From: DASZMJ01 sp035551935
Lineage (GTDB): Bacteria > Planctomycetota > Planctomycetia > Isosphaerales > Isosphaeraceae
DNA: 12,650 bases
Reading direction: 5' to 3'
Assembly (NCBI GenBank): GCA_035551935.1
Contig: DASZMJ010000366.1
Span: 1-12,650 of the forward strand
Shown here: positions 1 to 5,657 of the stretch, one piece after another
How positions within the stretch are numbered: position 1 is the stretch's first letter
Layout of the letters: every line of letters begins with the position of its first letter
Notes under the pieces: model-generated
What the model was told of the DNA's origin: nothing
What the model saw: the letters and a program-made list of their open reading frames with translations, nothing else
Database searches by the model: none
Position numbers and translations under genes: made by a program

Positions 1-813
1 GAGGAGTCGACGGCGTTCACGGGCGTCTCACGCCCCACCTACCTCGGCGGGCTCGGCTTCAGCCTGAAGTGGAACATGGGCTGGATGAACGACACCCTCC
101 GCTACATCGCCAAGGACCCGGTCTACCGTAAGTACGAGCACGGGTCGTTGACCTTCAGCATGATCTACGCCTTCACCGAGAACTTCATCCTGCCGATGTC
201 GCACGACGAGGTCGTCCACGGCAAGCGGTCGCTGCTCGACAAGATGCCGGGCGACCTCTGGCAGAAGTTCGCCAACCTCCGCCTGCTCTTTGGATACATG
301 TTCGGCCACCCCGGCAAGAAGCTGCTGTTCATGGGCAGCGAGCTCGCCCCCTGGGTCGAGTGGAACCACGACGCCAGCCTCGACTGGCACCTGCTCCAGT
401 GGGAATCGCACTCCGGGATGAAGCGGCTGGTCACCGACCTCAACGCCCTCTACAAGGCCGAGCCGGCCCTGCACCAGGTCGACTTCGACTGGCAGGGGTT
501 CGAGTGGCTCGACCTGCACGACTGGGAGAACAGCGTCCTGGCCTTCCTCCGCCGCGGCAAGGCCCCCGGCGAGCAGGTCGTCGTTGTCTGCAACTTCACG
601 CCGGTCGTCCGCGACCACTACCGCATCGGCGTGCCCGTCGGCGGCTTCTACAAGGAAATCCTGAACACCGACGCCGCCATCTACGCCGGCTCCAACGCCG
701 GCAATCAAGGCGGCGTCTGGGCCCACGAGGGCGAGTACGCCGGCCGGCCCTATTCCTTATCACTCCGGCTCCCGCCGCTCGGCGCCCTCTTCCTTAAGCC
801 CTCGCGGCCCTGA
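1..813 (+). CDS. glgB: 1,4-alpha-glucan branching enzyme GlgB, C-terminal part (5' end outside window)
   Basis: GlgB transfers alpha-1,4-glucan segments to form alpha-1,6 branches during glycogen synthesis in the cytoplasm. The frame is open from base 1, so this is the last 270 codons of a longer gene. The first residues are EESTAFTGVSRPTYLGG, the GH13 region around the catalytic Glu in branching enzymes. LPMSHDEVVHGKRSLL (from about base 190) is the conserved HDE region with the transition-state-stabilising Asp. GSELAPWVEWNHDASLDWHLL and the C-terminal all-beta domain (NSVLAFLRR, VVVVCNFTPV, then the final LRLPPLGALFL) follow in the usual order and length. The catalytic nucleophile lies upstream of the window. 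No frameshift is visible. The next gene is convergent and separated by an inverted repeat, so glgB ends its transcription unit here. The family assignment is very secure. Confidence 0.97.
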   Translation, partial: EESTAFTGVSRPTYLGGLGFSLKWNMGWMNDTLRYIAKDPVYRKYEHGSLTFSMIYAFTENFILPMSHDEVVHGKRSLLDKMPGDLWQKFANLRLLFGYMFGHPGKKLLFMGSELAPWVEWNHDASLDWHLLQWESHSGMKRLVTDLNALYKAEPALHQVDFDWQGFEWLDLHDWENSVLAFLRRGKAPGEQVVVVCNFTPVVRDHYRIGVPVGGFYKEILNTDAAIYAGSNAGNQGGVWAHEGEYAGRPYSLSLRLPPLGALFLKPSRP

Positions 814-822
814 CCCGCCTCG

Positions 823-889
823 TGTAGGGCGTGTGAAACACGTCATCGGCCGTCGAGGCCGGGGGATGGCGTGTTGCATACGCCCTACA
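823..889. repeat. Imperfect inverted repeat between convergent genes
   Basis: The left arm at 823-842 (TGTAGGGCGTGTGAAACACG) matches the reverse complement of the right arm at 870-889 at 18 of 20 positions. Inside the 27-base loop a second short stem, CGGCC/GGCCG, can form. The right arm contains the TAG stop of the minus-strand ATP-grasp gene (885-887). It lies between two genes that end towards each other, so it could act as a two-way transcription stop, but no T-run follows on either strand. The two compensating-free mismatches suggest a dispersed repeat rather than a dedicated terminator. Confidence 0.75.
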
Positions 890-2018
890 GGATGATGAGG
901 TGTTGTCGCCATCGCGCGAGGGTCCGCCCGAGCCGCCCCTCACAGTCTCGGAGGTTATGCCCGGTCGCGAAGACCGTCAGCACCGGCTCGCCCGCCTCGA
1001 ATTTGGAGCCGGGCTGCGGCACGTCGGCGACCTCGGGGACCTCGAACCTCGACGGGTCGGGAGCCTTCCATCCCTCGATCTCGGGGAACCGGCACGGCCC
1101 CTCGGCGAAGACGACCGCCCGCCCGACGACGCGCGGTCGCGGTCCGTCGGCGAGTCCGATCGGGGCCCGGGGCGCGGTCGAGTCGCAGGCGCGGCGGTGG
1201 TCGTCGAGCAACGGCCGGCCGAGGGCCAGCTCCATGTTCTCGACCGACGCCGTGAACCGCGGGTTGACCTCGACGGGCCAGGGGAGGCCATCGTTGAGGA
1301 TGAAGTCGACCCCGAACAGCCCGACCAGTCCGAACTCCCGCACGAGCGTCTGCCCGAGCGCCGCGACCCGATCCTCGAACGCCCGCCGCAACCGGCACGG
1401 GCCGATGCTCCCCACGTACGCGAACGGCGCCCCGGGCCGGCCGAGGAGTTGCCTCGTCACCCCGATCAAGGTCGCCCCGCGCCCGTCGCCGACGAAGAGG
1501 GCCGCAAGGCTCTTACCGTCGACATAACGTTGATAATAAGAACGGAACGGCCATCCTGAATCGTCAGGGCCGAGGGCCCGGATTCCCTCCCCCCCGGCCG
1601 ACCCGATCGGCTTGGCGAGCCAGGTGCCGTCGCGCGGCAGGCCGTCGGCCGTCGCCCGGACGGCCGGACAGGGCAGGCCCGCCGCCTCGAGGGCCTTCGC
1701 GACGACGAACGGGTCGCGGACGGCCCGCAAGGTGTCCCCGCAGACGCCCCAGAGCTGCCGGGCCGCGGCGAGGCGATCGACCAGTTCGGGAAGATTCTCT
1801 AGGCCGCCGGTGTAGATCCAGGGGCCGGGCGGCGCCGACGCAGCCACGTCTTCGAGGCCGTCCAGGTCGTTCCAGGCCTCGACGCGACGCACATCAGCGA
1901 CGGCCGCCAGGTCGCGGTCGGCGAAGAGGTCGCCGCAGGTCGGTCGGAGGCCGGCGCGGAGGGCCGAGAAGGCGGCGGCGCGGGCGCTCGCGCCGAGGAT
2001 GAGCAAGGCATCGCCCAT
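885..2018 (-). CDS. ATP-grasp domain protein of the C1 (H4MPT) gene neighbourhood
   Basis: A 377-residue cytoplasmic protein with an ATP-grasp layout. It has an N-terminal nucleotide-binding-like fold (ALLILGASARAAAFSALRAG, residues 4-23), a central lysine and glycine-rich loop (WLAKPIGSAGGEGI, 133-146), a linker strand (YYQRYVDGKS, 161-170), and the metal/ATP-binding end VDFI...VEVNPRFTASVE (about 237-260, with E250, N252 and R254). ATP-grasp enzymes join a carboxylate to an amine or thiol through an acyl phosphate. The ATG at 2018 was chosen because the fold starts there; the frame is open to 2129 but the extra residues are low-complexity and Arg-rich. No Shine-Dalgarno sequence is visible before it. 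ATP-grasp genes recur beside fae and mtd genes in methylotrophs and planctomycetes, and the methanofuran enzyme MfnD (tyramine-glutamate ligase) is an ATP-grasp, so a cofactor ligase role is possible. The substrate is unknown. Confidence 0.85.
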   Translation of the reverse strand: MGDALLILGASARAAAFSALRAGLRPTCGDLFADRDLAAVADVRRVEAWNDLDGLEDVAASAPPGPWIYTGGLENLPELVDRLAAARQLWGVCGDTLRAVRDPFVVAKALEAAGLPCPAVRATADGLPRDGTWLAKPIGSAGGEGIRALGPDDSGWPFRSYYQRYVDGKSLAALFVGDGRGATLIGVTRQLLGRPGAPFAYVGSIGPCRLRRAFEDRVAALGQTLVREFGLVGLFGVDFILNDGLPWPVEVNPRFTASVENMELALGRPLLDDHRRACDSTAPRAPIGLADGPRPRVVGRAVVFAEGPCRFPEIEGWKAPDPSRFEVPEVADVPQPGSKFEAGEPVLTVFATGHNLRDCEGRLGRTLARWRQHLIIL

Positions 2019-2037
2019 CGGTCGCTGGGGGCAGTCG

Positions 2038-2066
2038 CGGCCGGCGGGCGTCGAGCCCGCCGGCCG
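2038..2066 (-). terminator. GC-rich hairpin between small secreted protein and ATP-grasp genes
   Basis: Perfect 12-bp arms (CGGCCGGCGGGC at 2038-2049 and its reverse complement at 2055-2066) enclose a 5-base loop. It lies 20 bases downstream of the stop codon of the small secreted protein and just before the ATP-grasp start, both on the minus strand. No T-run follows, so it is either a Rho-aided terminator, an mRNA-stabilising hairpin or an attenuator that lowers expression of the downstream gene. The structure is seen directly; its role is inferred. Confidence 0.55.
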
Positions 2067-2085
2067 GGTGACCTCGTGGCGAGGG

Positions 2086-2424
2086 TTACTTCGAGTCGTC
2101 GACCTCGATCTTGCTGGCCGTGATCTCACCGGGGGTGTCGGCGGTGGCCGCCTTCTTGACCTCGCCGGTGACCTTGATCTTCTTGTCCGCCTTGCAGAGG
2201 TTCTTGTGGAAGTCGTTGGCCGTCTTGTTCTTGGTCAGGTAGTAGGTGAGCGTCTTGCCCCCCTCGGTGACCTTGATCGCGTTCTGGCAGGCGGTGGTCT
2301 CGTTGAGCGAGCACTTGGCGCAGGCGCCCTCGCCCTTGAAGGTCTTCTCCTCGGCGGCCTTGACGGCCAGGACGAGGCCGGAGGACAGGACGGCCACGGC
2401 GAGCATCGAGAACAGCTTCCGCAT
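2086..2424 (-). CDS. Small secreted four-cysteine protein (DUF6370-like)
   Basis: A 112-residue protein. Residues 1-24 are a classic signal peptide (MRKLF, a hydrophobic core SMLAVAVLSSGLVLAV, then an AxA-type site before AEEK), so it should be exported. The mature part has four cysteines, at 35, 38, 46 and 77, in the pattern CAKCSLNETTAC...HKNLC, plus His73. These could bind a metal or form disulfides. The rest is Lys/Thr-rich with beta-strand character. It resembles the small planctomycete family DUF6370, of unknown function; that assignment is from memory of the motif pattern. The start at 2424 is supported by GGAG seven bases upstream and by the signal peptide beginning there; a longer open frame to 2538 would bury it. 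It is divergent from fae, so the two could share a control region. No evidence ties it to C1 chemistry beyond position. Confidence 0.85.
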   Translation of the reverse strand: MRKLFSMLAVAVLSSGLVLAVKAAEEKTFKGEGACAKCSLNETTACQNAIKVTEGGKTLTYYLTKNKTANDFHKNLCKADKKIKVTGEVKKAATADTPGEITASKIEVDDSK

Positions 2425-2531
2425 CGTCGTACTCCAATCGGTTTCGGTCGGGGCGGGCAACCGCCGCTGGGGTGGCAGCACGGCACGACAGCCGTGCCAG
2501 GCGCCGCCCATTGAAGCACGTCGGGGGTTGT

Positions 2532-2540
2532 CCAACAACT
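2532..2540. other. Nine-T tract in divergent intergenic region
   Basis: A run of nine T on the plus strand (A on the minus strand) in GC-rich DNA, between the divergently transcribed small secreted protein and fae genes. A 5-bp hairpin (GTTGT-CCA-ACAAC) lies just upstream on the plus strand, but no plus-strand gene ends here, so a terminator is unlikely. On the minus strand an A-tract here would sit upstream of the promoter for the 2086-2424 gene, where A-tracts can raise promoter strength. Confidence 0.35.
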
Positions 2541-2573
2541 CTTTTTTTTTCGAGGCCGTAATCTTTCGGACCT

Positions 2574-2611
2574 CGGCCGGCCCTTGCGGTGGCCGGCCGC
2601 GTTGTTATCAT
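2574..2611 (+). promoter_or_regulatory. Candidate fae promoter with overlapping palindrome
   Basis: TTGCGG (2584-2589) and TATCAT (2606-2611) are separated by 16 bases and resemble a sigma-70 type -35/-10 pair; the -10 matches the consensus at five of six positions and the -35 at three. This would place the transcript start about 65-70 bases before the fae ATG. A perfect 9-bp inverted repeat (CGGCCGGCC at 2574-2582, GGCCGGCCG at 2591-2599) brackets the -35 box and could be an operator. Planctomycete promoters are poorly defined, so this is tentative. Confidence 0.3.
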
Positions 2612-2685
2612 CCAACGGCATGAAGGCGCCCGGGAGGACGCCGGCGTAAGACCGCCTCGGAACTGCATCGGGAGACGAACGCAAC

Positions 2686-3189
2686 ATGGCCAGCGACCGC
2701 ATCATCTCCGTCGGCGAGGCCCTGGTGGGCGAGGGCAACGAGATCGCGCACATCGACCTGATGATCGGGACCAAGTCGGGCCCGGTCGGCTACGCCTTCG
2801 CCAACGCGCTCTCGAACCAGTCGCGGGGCCACACGAACCTGCTGGCCGTCCTGACGCCCAACGTCCCGGTCAAGCCCTCGACGGTCCTGATCACCAAGGT
2901 GACGATCGAGGGGATGCGCCAGGCCGTGCAGATGTTCGGCCCCGCCCAATACGCCGTCGCCAAGGCCGTCGCCGACTGCGTCGCCGACGGCACCATCCCC
3001 GCCGCCGAGGCCGAGGACCTCGTCATCATCTGCGGCGTCTTCATCCACCCCCAGGCCGAGGACAACGCCAAGATCAAGCAGTTCAACTACGAGGCCACCA
3101 AGCTCTCCATCGCCCGCGCCATGAAGAACGAGCCGTCCGCCTCCGAGGTCACCAGCAAGAAGGACACCGTCCAGCACCCCTTCGCCTGA
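2686..3189 (+). CDS. fae: Formaldehyde-activating enzyme Fae
   Basis: Fae condenses formaldehyde with tetrahydromethanopterin to methylene-H4MPT in the cytoplasm, the first step of H4MPT-linked formaldehyde oxidation. The 167-residue product has the usual family length and its hallmarks: VGEALVGEGNEIAHIDLMIG (residues 9-28) with the conserved catalytic His (His22), then SRGHTNLLAVLTPNVPVKPS, VTIEGMRQAVQMFGPAQ, DLVIICGVFIHPQAEDNAKI, YEATKLSIARA and the C-terminal HPFA. The ATG at 2686 is preceded by GGGAG 11 bases upstream. It leads a plus-strand set fae, mtdC, DUF1464, with the gap to mtdC (about 85 bases) filled by a strong inverted repeat. The small secreted protein gene is divergent. Several Fae homologues of uncertain substrate exist, but this one is the canonical stand-alone type by residue pattern and neighbour. 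Confidence 0.97.
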   Translation: MASDRIISVGEALVGEGNEIAHIDLMIGTKSGPVGYAFANALSNQSRGHTNLLAVLTPNVPVKPSTVLITKVTIEGMRQAVQMFGPAQYAVAKAVADCVADGTIPAAEAEDLVIICGVFIHPQAEDNAKIKQFNYEATKLSIARAMKNEPSASEVTSKKDTVQHPFA

Positions 3190-3195
3190 GCGGGG

Positions 3196-3271
3196 AAGGT
3201 GAAAGTCAGAAAGTGCTGAGTTGAAAATAGGATCTGCACTCTCTTACTCAGCACTTTCTGACTTTCACCTT
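3196..3271. repeat. 26-bp perfect inverted repeat between fae and mtdC
   Basis: The arms at 3196-3221 and 3246-3271 are exact reverse complements over 26 bases (the left arm begins AAGGTGAAAGTCAGAAAGTG), with a 24-base loop. It is much more AT-rich than its surroundings. It begins six bases after the fae stop codon and ends three bases before the mtdC ATG. The right arm runs into TTTTT (3270-3274), so the RNA form looks like an intrinsic terminator for fae. It also occupies the space where an mtdC ribosome binding site would be. Perfect arm identity in a stretch with no coding constraint suggests either a mobile palindromic element or a selected RNA structure. Confidence 0.9.
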
Positions 3272-3274
3272 TTT

Positions 3275-4159
3275 ATGAAGACGATGAAGCCCACCATCCT
3301 GATCCAGCTCGACGCCGACACGCAGCCCAGCGTCTTCGACGGAGTGGTCGCGGTGGATGCGGGGGTCGAGCACCTCTTCCGGCACGGGGGGATCGTGCCG
3401 GGGCAGGTGCGGGACCTCGTCTTCGGCGCCCTGTTCACGCGGGGCGGGGATGACCTGAAGCGGACGGCGATCTTCGTCGGCGGCTCGGATGTGGCCGCGG
3501 CGGAGGCAGTCTTCCGGGCCGTGAAGGCCACGTTCTTCGGCGAATTCCGCGTCTCGGCCCTCCTCGACGCCAACGGCTGCAACACCACCGCCGCCGCCGC
3601 CGCCTTGGCCGTCATCGAGGACGCCAAGCAGCGGTCGGGCTCCTTCGAAGGCACCCGCGTGGCCGTCCTCGGCGCGACCGGGCCGGTCGGCCAGCGCGTG
3701 GCCCGGCTCCTGGCCGGTCGGGGAGGGAATATCGCCGTCGGCTCGCGCAAGCTCGACCGGGCCGTGGCGACCGCCGAGGCGATCCGCGACGCGACCGGCC
3801 GCGCCGTCCGACCCTTCGCGACGCCCGACGAAACGGCGCCGGCCCGCGAGCTGGCCGACGCCGAGCTCATCGTCTCCGCCGGCGCCGTCGGCGTGACCCT
3901 CCTGCCTGCGGCCGTCCGCAAGGGGTTGAAGGATCTCCGGGCCGTCGTCGACCTCAACGCGGTGCCGCCGCTCGGCGTCGAGGGGATCAAGCCGACCGAC
4001 AAGGGCACCGAGCGGGACGGCGTCCGCGCCTGGGGGGCGCTGGGGGTCGGCGGCACGAAGATGAAGATCCACAAGAAAGCGATCCAGGAACTGTTCACGT
4101 CGAACACGAAGGTCCTGGACGCCGAAGAGGTCCTCGCGCTCGGCGAGGGCCTCGCCTGA
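3275..4159 (+). CDS. mtdC: NAD(P)-dependent methylene-tetrahydromethanopterin dehydrogenase (MtdA/MtdB/MtdC family)
   Basis: This cytoplasmic enzyme oxidises methylene-H4MPT (the product of Fae) to methenyl-H4MPT with NAD(P)+. The 294-residue sequence follows the family along its whole length: KPTILIQLDADTQPSVFD (5-22), VAVDAGVEHLF, LVFGALFTRG, TAIFVGGSDVAA, VSALLDANGCNTTAAAAA, the Rossmann loop VLGATGPVGQRVA (131-143), VGSRKLDRA, VDLNAVPPLGVEGI and GALGVGGTKMKIH. The planctomycete class described from Gemmata is MtdC, so that symbol is used; MtdB is the alternative and sequence reading alone cannot separate them or fix NAD versus NADP. The ATG at 3275 was chosen because homology begins at its fifth residue; ATG 3284 is also possible, while an in-frame TTG at 3221 would translate the inverted repeat and is rejected. 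No Shine-Dalgarno is visible, since the repeat ends three bases upstream. DUF1464 follows after 15 bases. Confidence 0.95.
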   Translation: MKTMKPTILIQLDADTQPSVFDGVVAVDAGVEHLFRHGGIVPGQVRDLVFGALFTRGGDDLKRTAIFVGGSDVAAAEAVFRAVKATFFGEFRVSALLDANGCNTTAAAAALAVIEDAKQRSGSFEGTRVAVLGATGPVGQRVARLLAGRGGNIAVGSRKLDRAVATAEAIRDATGRAVRPFATPDETAPARELADAELIVSAGAVGVTLLPAAVRKGLKDLRAVVDLNAVPPLGVEGIKPTDKGTERDGVRAWGALGVGGTKMKIHKKAIQELFTSNTKVLDAEEVLALGEGLA

Positions 4160-4174
4160 ATCGAGGCCGGACCG

Positions 4175-5170
4175 ATGCCCCGCGTCGTCGGCACCGACCC
4201 CGGCACGTCGAGCCTCGATTTGCTCCTCCTGGACGACGGCGCGGTCGCAGCCCAGACCCAGCTCGAACCGGAAACCCTCCGGTCGCGGCCGACGCTCCTC
4301 GTCGAGACCCTCCGCTCCTGGGGCCCGATCGACCTGATCGCCGGCCCATCGGGTTATGGCCTGCCCCTCGTCCGCGCCGGGGATTTGACCGACCGCGACC
4401 GCGACCTGATGAGCCTCGTCCGCCCCGAGGAGCGCGGCAATGACCTCGGGGTGATCGGCTTCCGGGGCTGGGTCCGCGCCCTGGTCGCGTCGAGCTTGCC
4501 CGTCGTCTTCCTCCCCGGCGGCATCCACCTGCCGACGATCCCGTCTTACCGCAAGGCCAACGCGATCGACCTCGGCACCGCCGACAAGGTCGCCGTCGTC
4601 GCCCTCGCGCTGCGGACGCACGCGGCTTCGGGCGTGACCCTTTCGGAAGCGACCTTCGCCGTCGTCGAGGTGGGCTCGGCGTTCACGGCGGTGCTGGTCG
4701 TCTCGAACGGGGCGATCGTGGACGCCTCGGCGGGCACGCGCGGGCCGATCGGCGTCCGCTCCGCCGGCGCCTGGGACGGCGAGGCCGCCTACTGGCTCGG
4801 CCCGCTCTCGAAGGCCGACCTCTTCCGCGGCGGCCTGACCGACCTCGGCGACGACGGCCCGCCCGCCTTCCGCGAATCCCTGGTCAAGCACGTCGCCGGC
4901 CTTCAGGCGATCGCGCCATTCGAGACACTCTATGTATCCGGTTCCCGCGCCGATCTGGCCCTGGGCCTGCTCGATCGGTTCGGGACGGTCCTCTCGCTCC
5001 CCAACCTCCCCGGCGCCACCGTCAAGCACGCCGCCCAGGGGGCCGCGTTGCTCGCCGACGGTCTGGCCGGCGGTCGGCATGCCGGCCTCGTCGCCGCGCT
5101 CCGCCTGCGGGAGGCCGCCGGGACGAGCCTGGATGGTCTGATGACCCGACGCGCGAGCGAGGGCTCTTGA
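4175..5170 (+). CDS. DUF1464 family protein, ASKHA-type kinase fold, C1-cluster associated
   Basis: A 331-residue protein of a family best known from archaea. The N-terminal VVGTDPGTSSLDLLLLDDG (4-22) is an ASKHA phosphate-binding strand-turn (DxGT type). IAGPSGYGLPL (55-65), PVVFLPGGIHLPTIPSYRK (109-127) and NAIDLGTADKVAVVALAL (129-146) are the most family-like stretches. VEVGSAFTAVLVVSNGAIVDAS is the second phosphate-binding region, and LYVSGS near residue 253 fits the adenosine motif. An ATP-dependent small-molecule kinase or transferase is the likely fold-based role; the substrate is not known. It starts 15 bases after mtdC, with a weak GAGG upstream, so the two are probably co-transcribed, which suggests a job in H4MPT or methanofuran-type cofactor supply. 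The family name is from motif memory. The last residues (TRRASEGS) are probably not conserved. Confidence 0.85.
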   Translation: MPRVVGTDPGTSSLDLLLLDDGAVAAQTQLEPETLRSRPTLLVETLRSWGPIDLIAGPSGYGLPLVRAGDLTDRDRDLMSLVRPEERGNDLGVIGFRGWVRALVASSLPVVFLPGGIHLPTIPSYRKANAIDLGTADKVAVVALALRTHAASGVTLSEATFAVVEVGSAFTAVLVVSNGAIVDASAGTRGPIGVRSAGAWDGEAAYWLGPLSKADLFRGGLTDLGDDGPPAFRESLVKHVAGLQAIAPFETLYVSGSRADLALGLLDRFGTVLSLPNLPGATVKHAAQGAALLADGLAGGRHAGLVAALRLREAAGTSLDGLMTRRASEGS

Positions 5171-5244
5171 CACCATCCTGATGGTAGGGCCCGATGGCTC
5201 GCGCCGGTCGATTGGCGGTCGCTCAGATCAAGACCCCGACTTTT

Positions 5245-5387
5245 GAGCGGTTTTCGATCGAGTGTCCCCCTGGATTTCGGGTGCCCCTGGCGGCTGGCCC
5301 GCCAGGGCTCCGGACGGTCGAAGGTACTGGCGGGCCAGCCGCCAGGGGCACCCGGTGTCCACCGCCACGTTCGAAGGAAAACCGCTC
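5245..5387. repeat. Long inverted repeat, 61-bp arms with a 28-bp perfect core (REP/MITE-like)
   Basis: The arms at 5278-5305 and 5327-5354 are exact reverse complements (28 bases; the core reads GGGTGCCCCTGGCGGCTGGC from 5279) around a 21-base loop. The similarity continues outwards without gaps, with mismatches, to GAGCGGTTTT at 5245-5254 and its complement at 5378-5387, so each full arm is 61 bases. The inner core is itself rich in partial palindromes (TGGCGG...CCGCCA). No clear target duplication was found outside the arms. It lies after the last gene of the C1 operon, so it may end transcription, but its size and two-part structure fit a dispersed palindromic element better. Confidence 0.85.
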
Positions 5388-5466
5388 GAGCGATCCGCTC
5401 CCAGGCCAGGCCCAGTACGAACGGTGCGGGCGCGATCAGGAAGGAACAGAGCACCAGACCGATCAC
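5251..5466 (-). pseudogene. Possible small membrane-protein gene or its 5' remnant, running into an inverted repeat
   Basis: A GTG at 5466 has a strong ribosome binding site (GGAGGAGG, six bases upstream), the best in this region. The first ~27 residues (read IGLVLCSFLIAPAPFVLGLA after the initiator, then WERIARA) form a convincing hydrophobic segment with a charged flank, as in a signal anchor. From about residue 27 the frame enters the inverted repeat at 5245-5387, and the encoded sequence turns into Trp/Arg/Pro-rich repeat translation with no protein-like character. The frame stays open far beyond, antisense to the DUF1464 gene, to 4930; the end given here is only where the repeat arm finishes. 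The simplest reading is a small membrane gene whose 3' part was replaced or displaced by the repeat. I do not recognise the protein. Confidence 0.3.
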
Positions 5467-5657
5467 CGCGAGCCTCCTCCCTCTCGACTCCGGCGGGCGA
5501 GTCGCTCGCCCGGGGCGGGCTGCACCGGAGCCTGCGGGCCTTGCCCCTCCGGAGAGTCACGCGGAAAATGTCACCGGTTCCCTTCATCGCGTTTTCGGAG
5601 GGATCGCGGTGGCCGAGCCCCGGAAAGGGCTGACGATCATCCTGGGTCGGGTCGGGG

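Larger units (their letters stand above)
5171..5654. other. Gene-poor region downstream of the C1 operon
   Basis: About 480 bases without a secure gene. It holds the 61-bp-arm inverted repeat (5245-5387), the doubtful small minus-strand ORF starting at 5466, and an 8-bp hairpin (CGGGCGAG at 5494-5501, CTCGCCCG at 5505-5512, loop TCG) just upstream of that ORF. Several frames stay open here only because of the high GC content. Together with the kinase remnant that follows, it looks like a site of past insertions and gene loss. Confidence 0.6.

Noticed and set aside
28..726. 232-residue minus-strand open frame opposite glgB
   Set aside because: The plus strand is unmistakably GlgB; the opposite frame is compositionally biased and motif-free.
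2521..2545. Intrinsic terminator on the plus strand (small hairpin plus nine T)
   Set aside because: The hairpin is only five base pairs and no plus-strand gene ends upstream, so there is nothing for it to terminate.
3221..3274. Upstream TTG start for mtdC at 3221
   Set aside because: It would translate the loop and right arm of the inverted repeat; family similarity begins only after the ATG at 3275.
3248..5176. 642-residue open frame on the minus strand across mtdC and the DUF1464 gene
   Set aside because: It is antisense to two well-recognised genes, has Arg/Gly/Glu-rich composition without any motif, and exists because GC-rich codons rarely give stops on the opposite strand.
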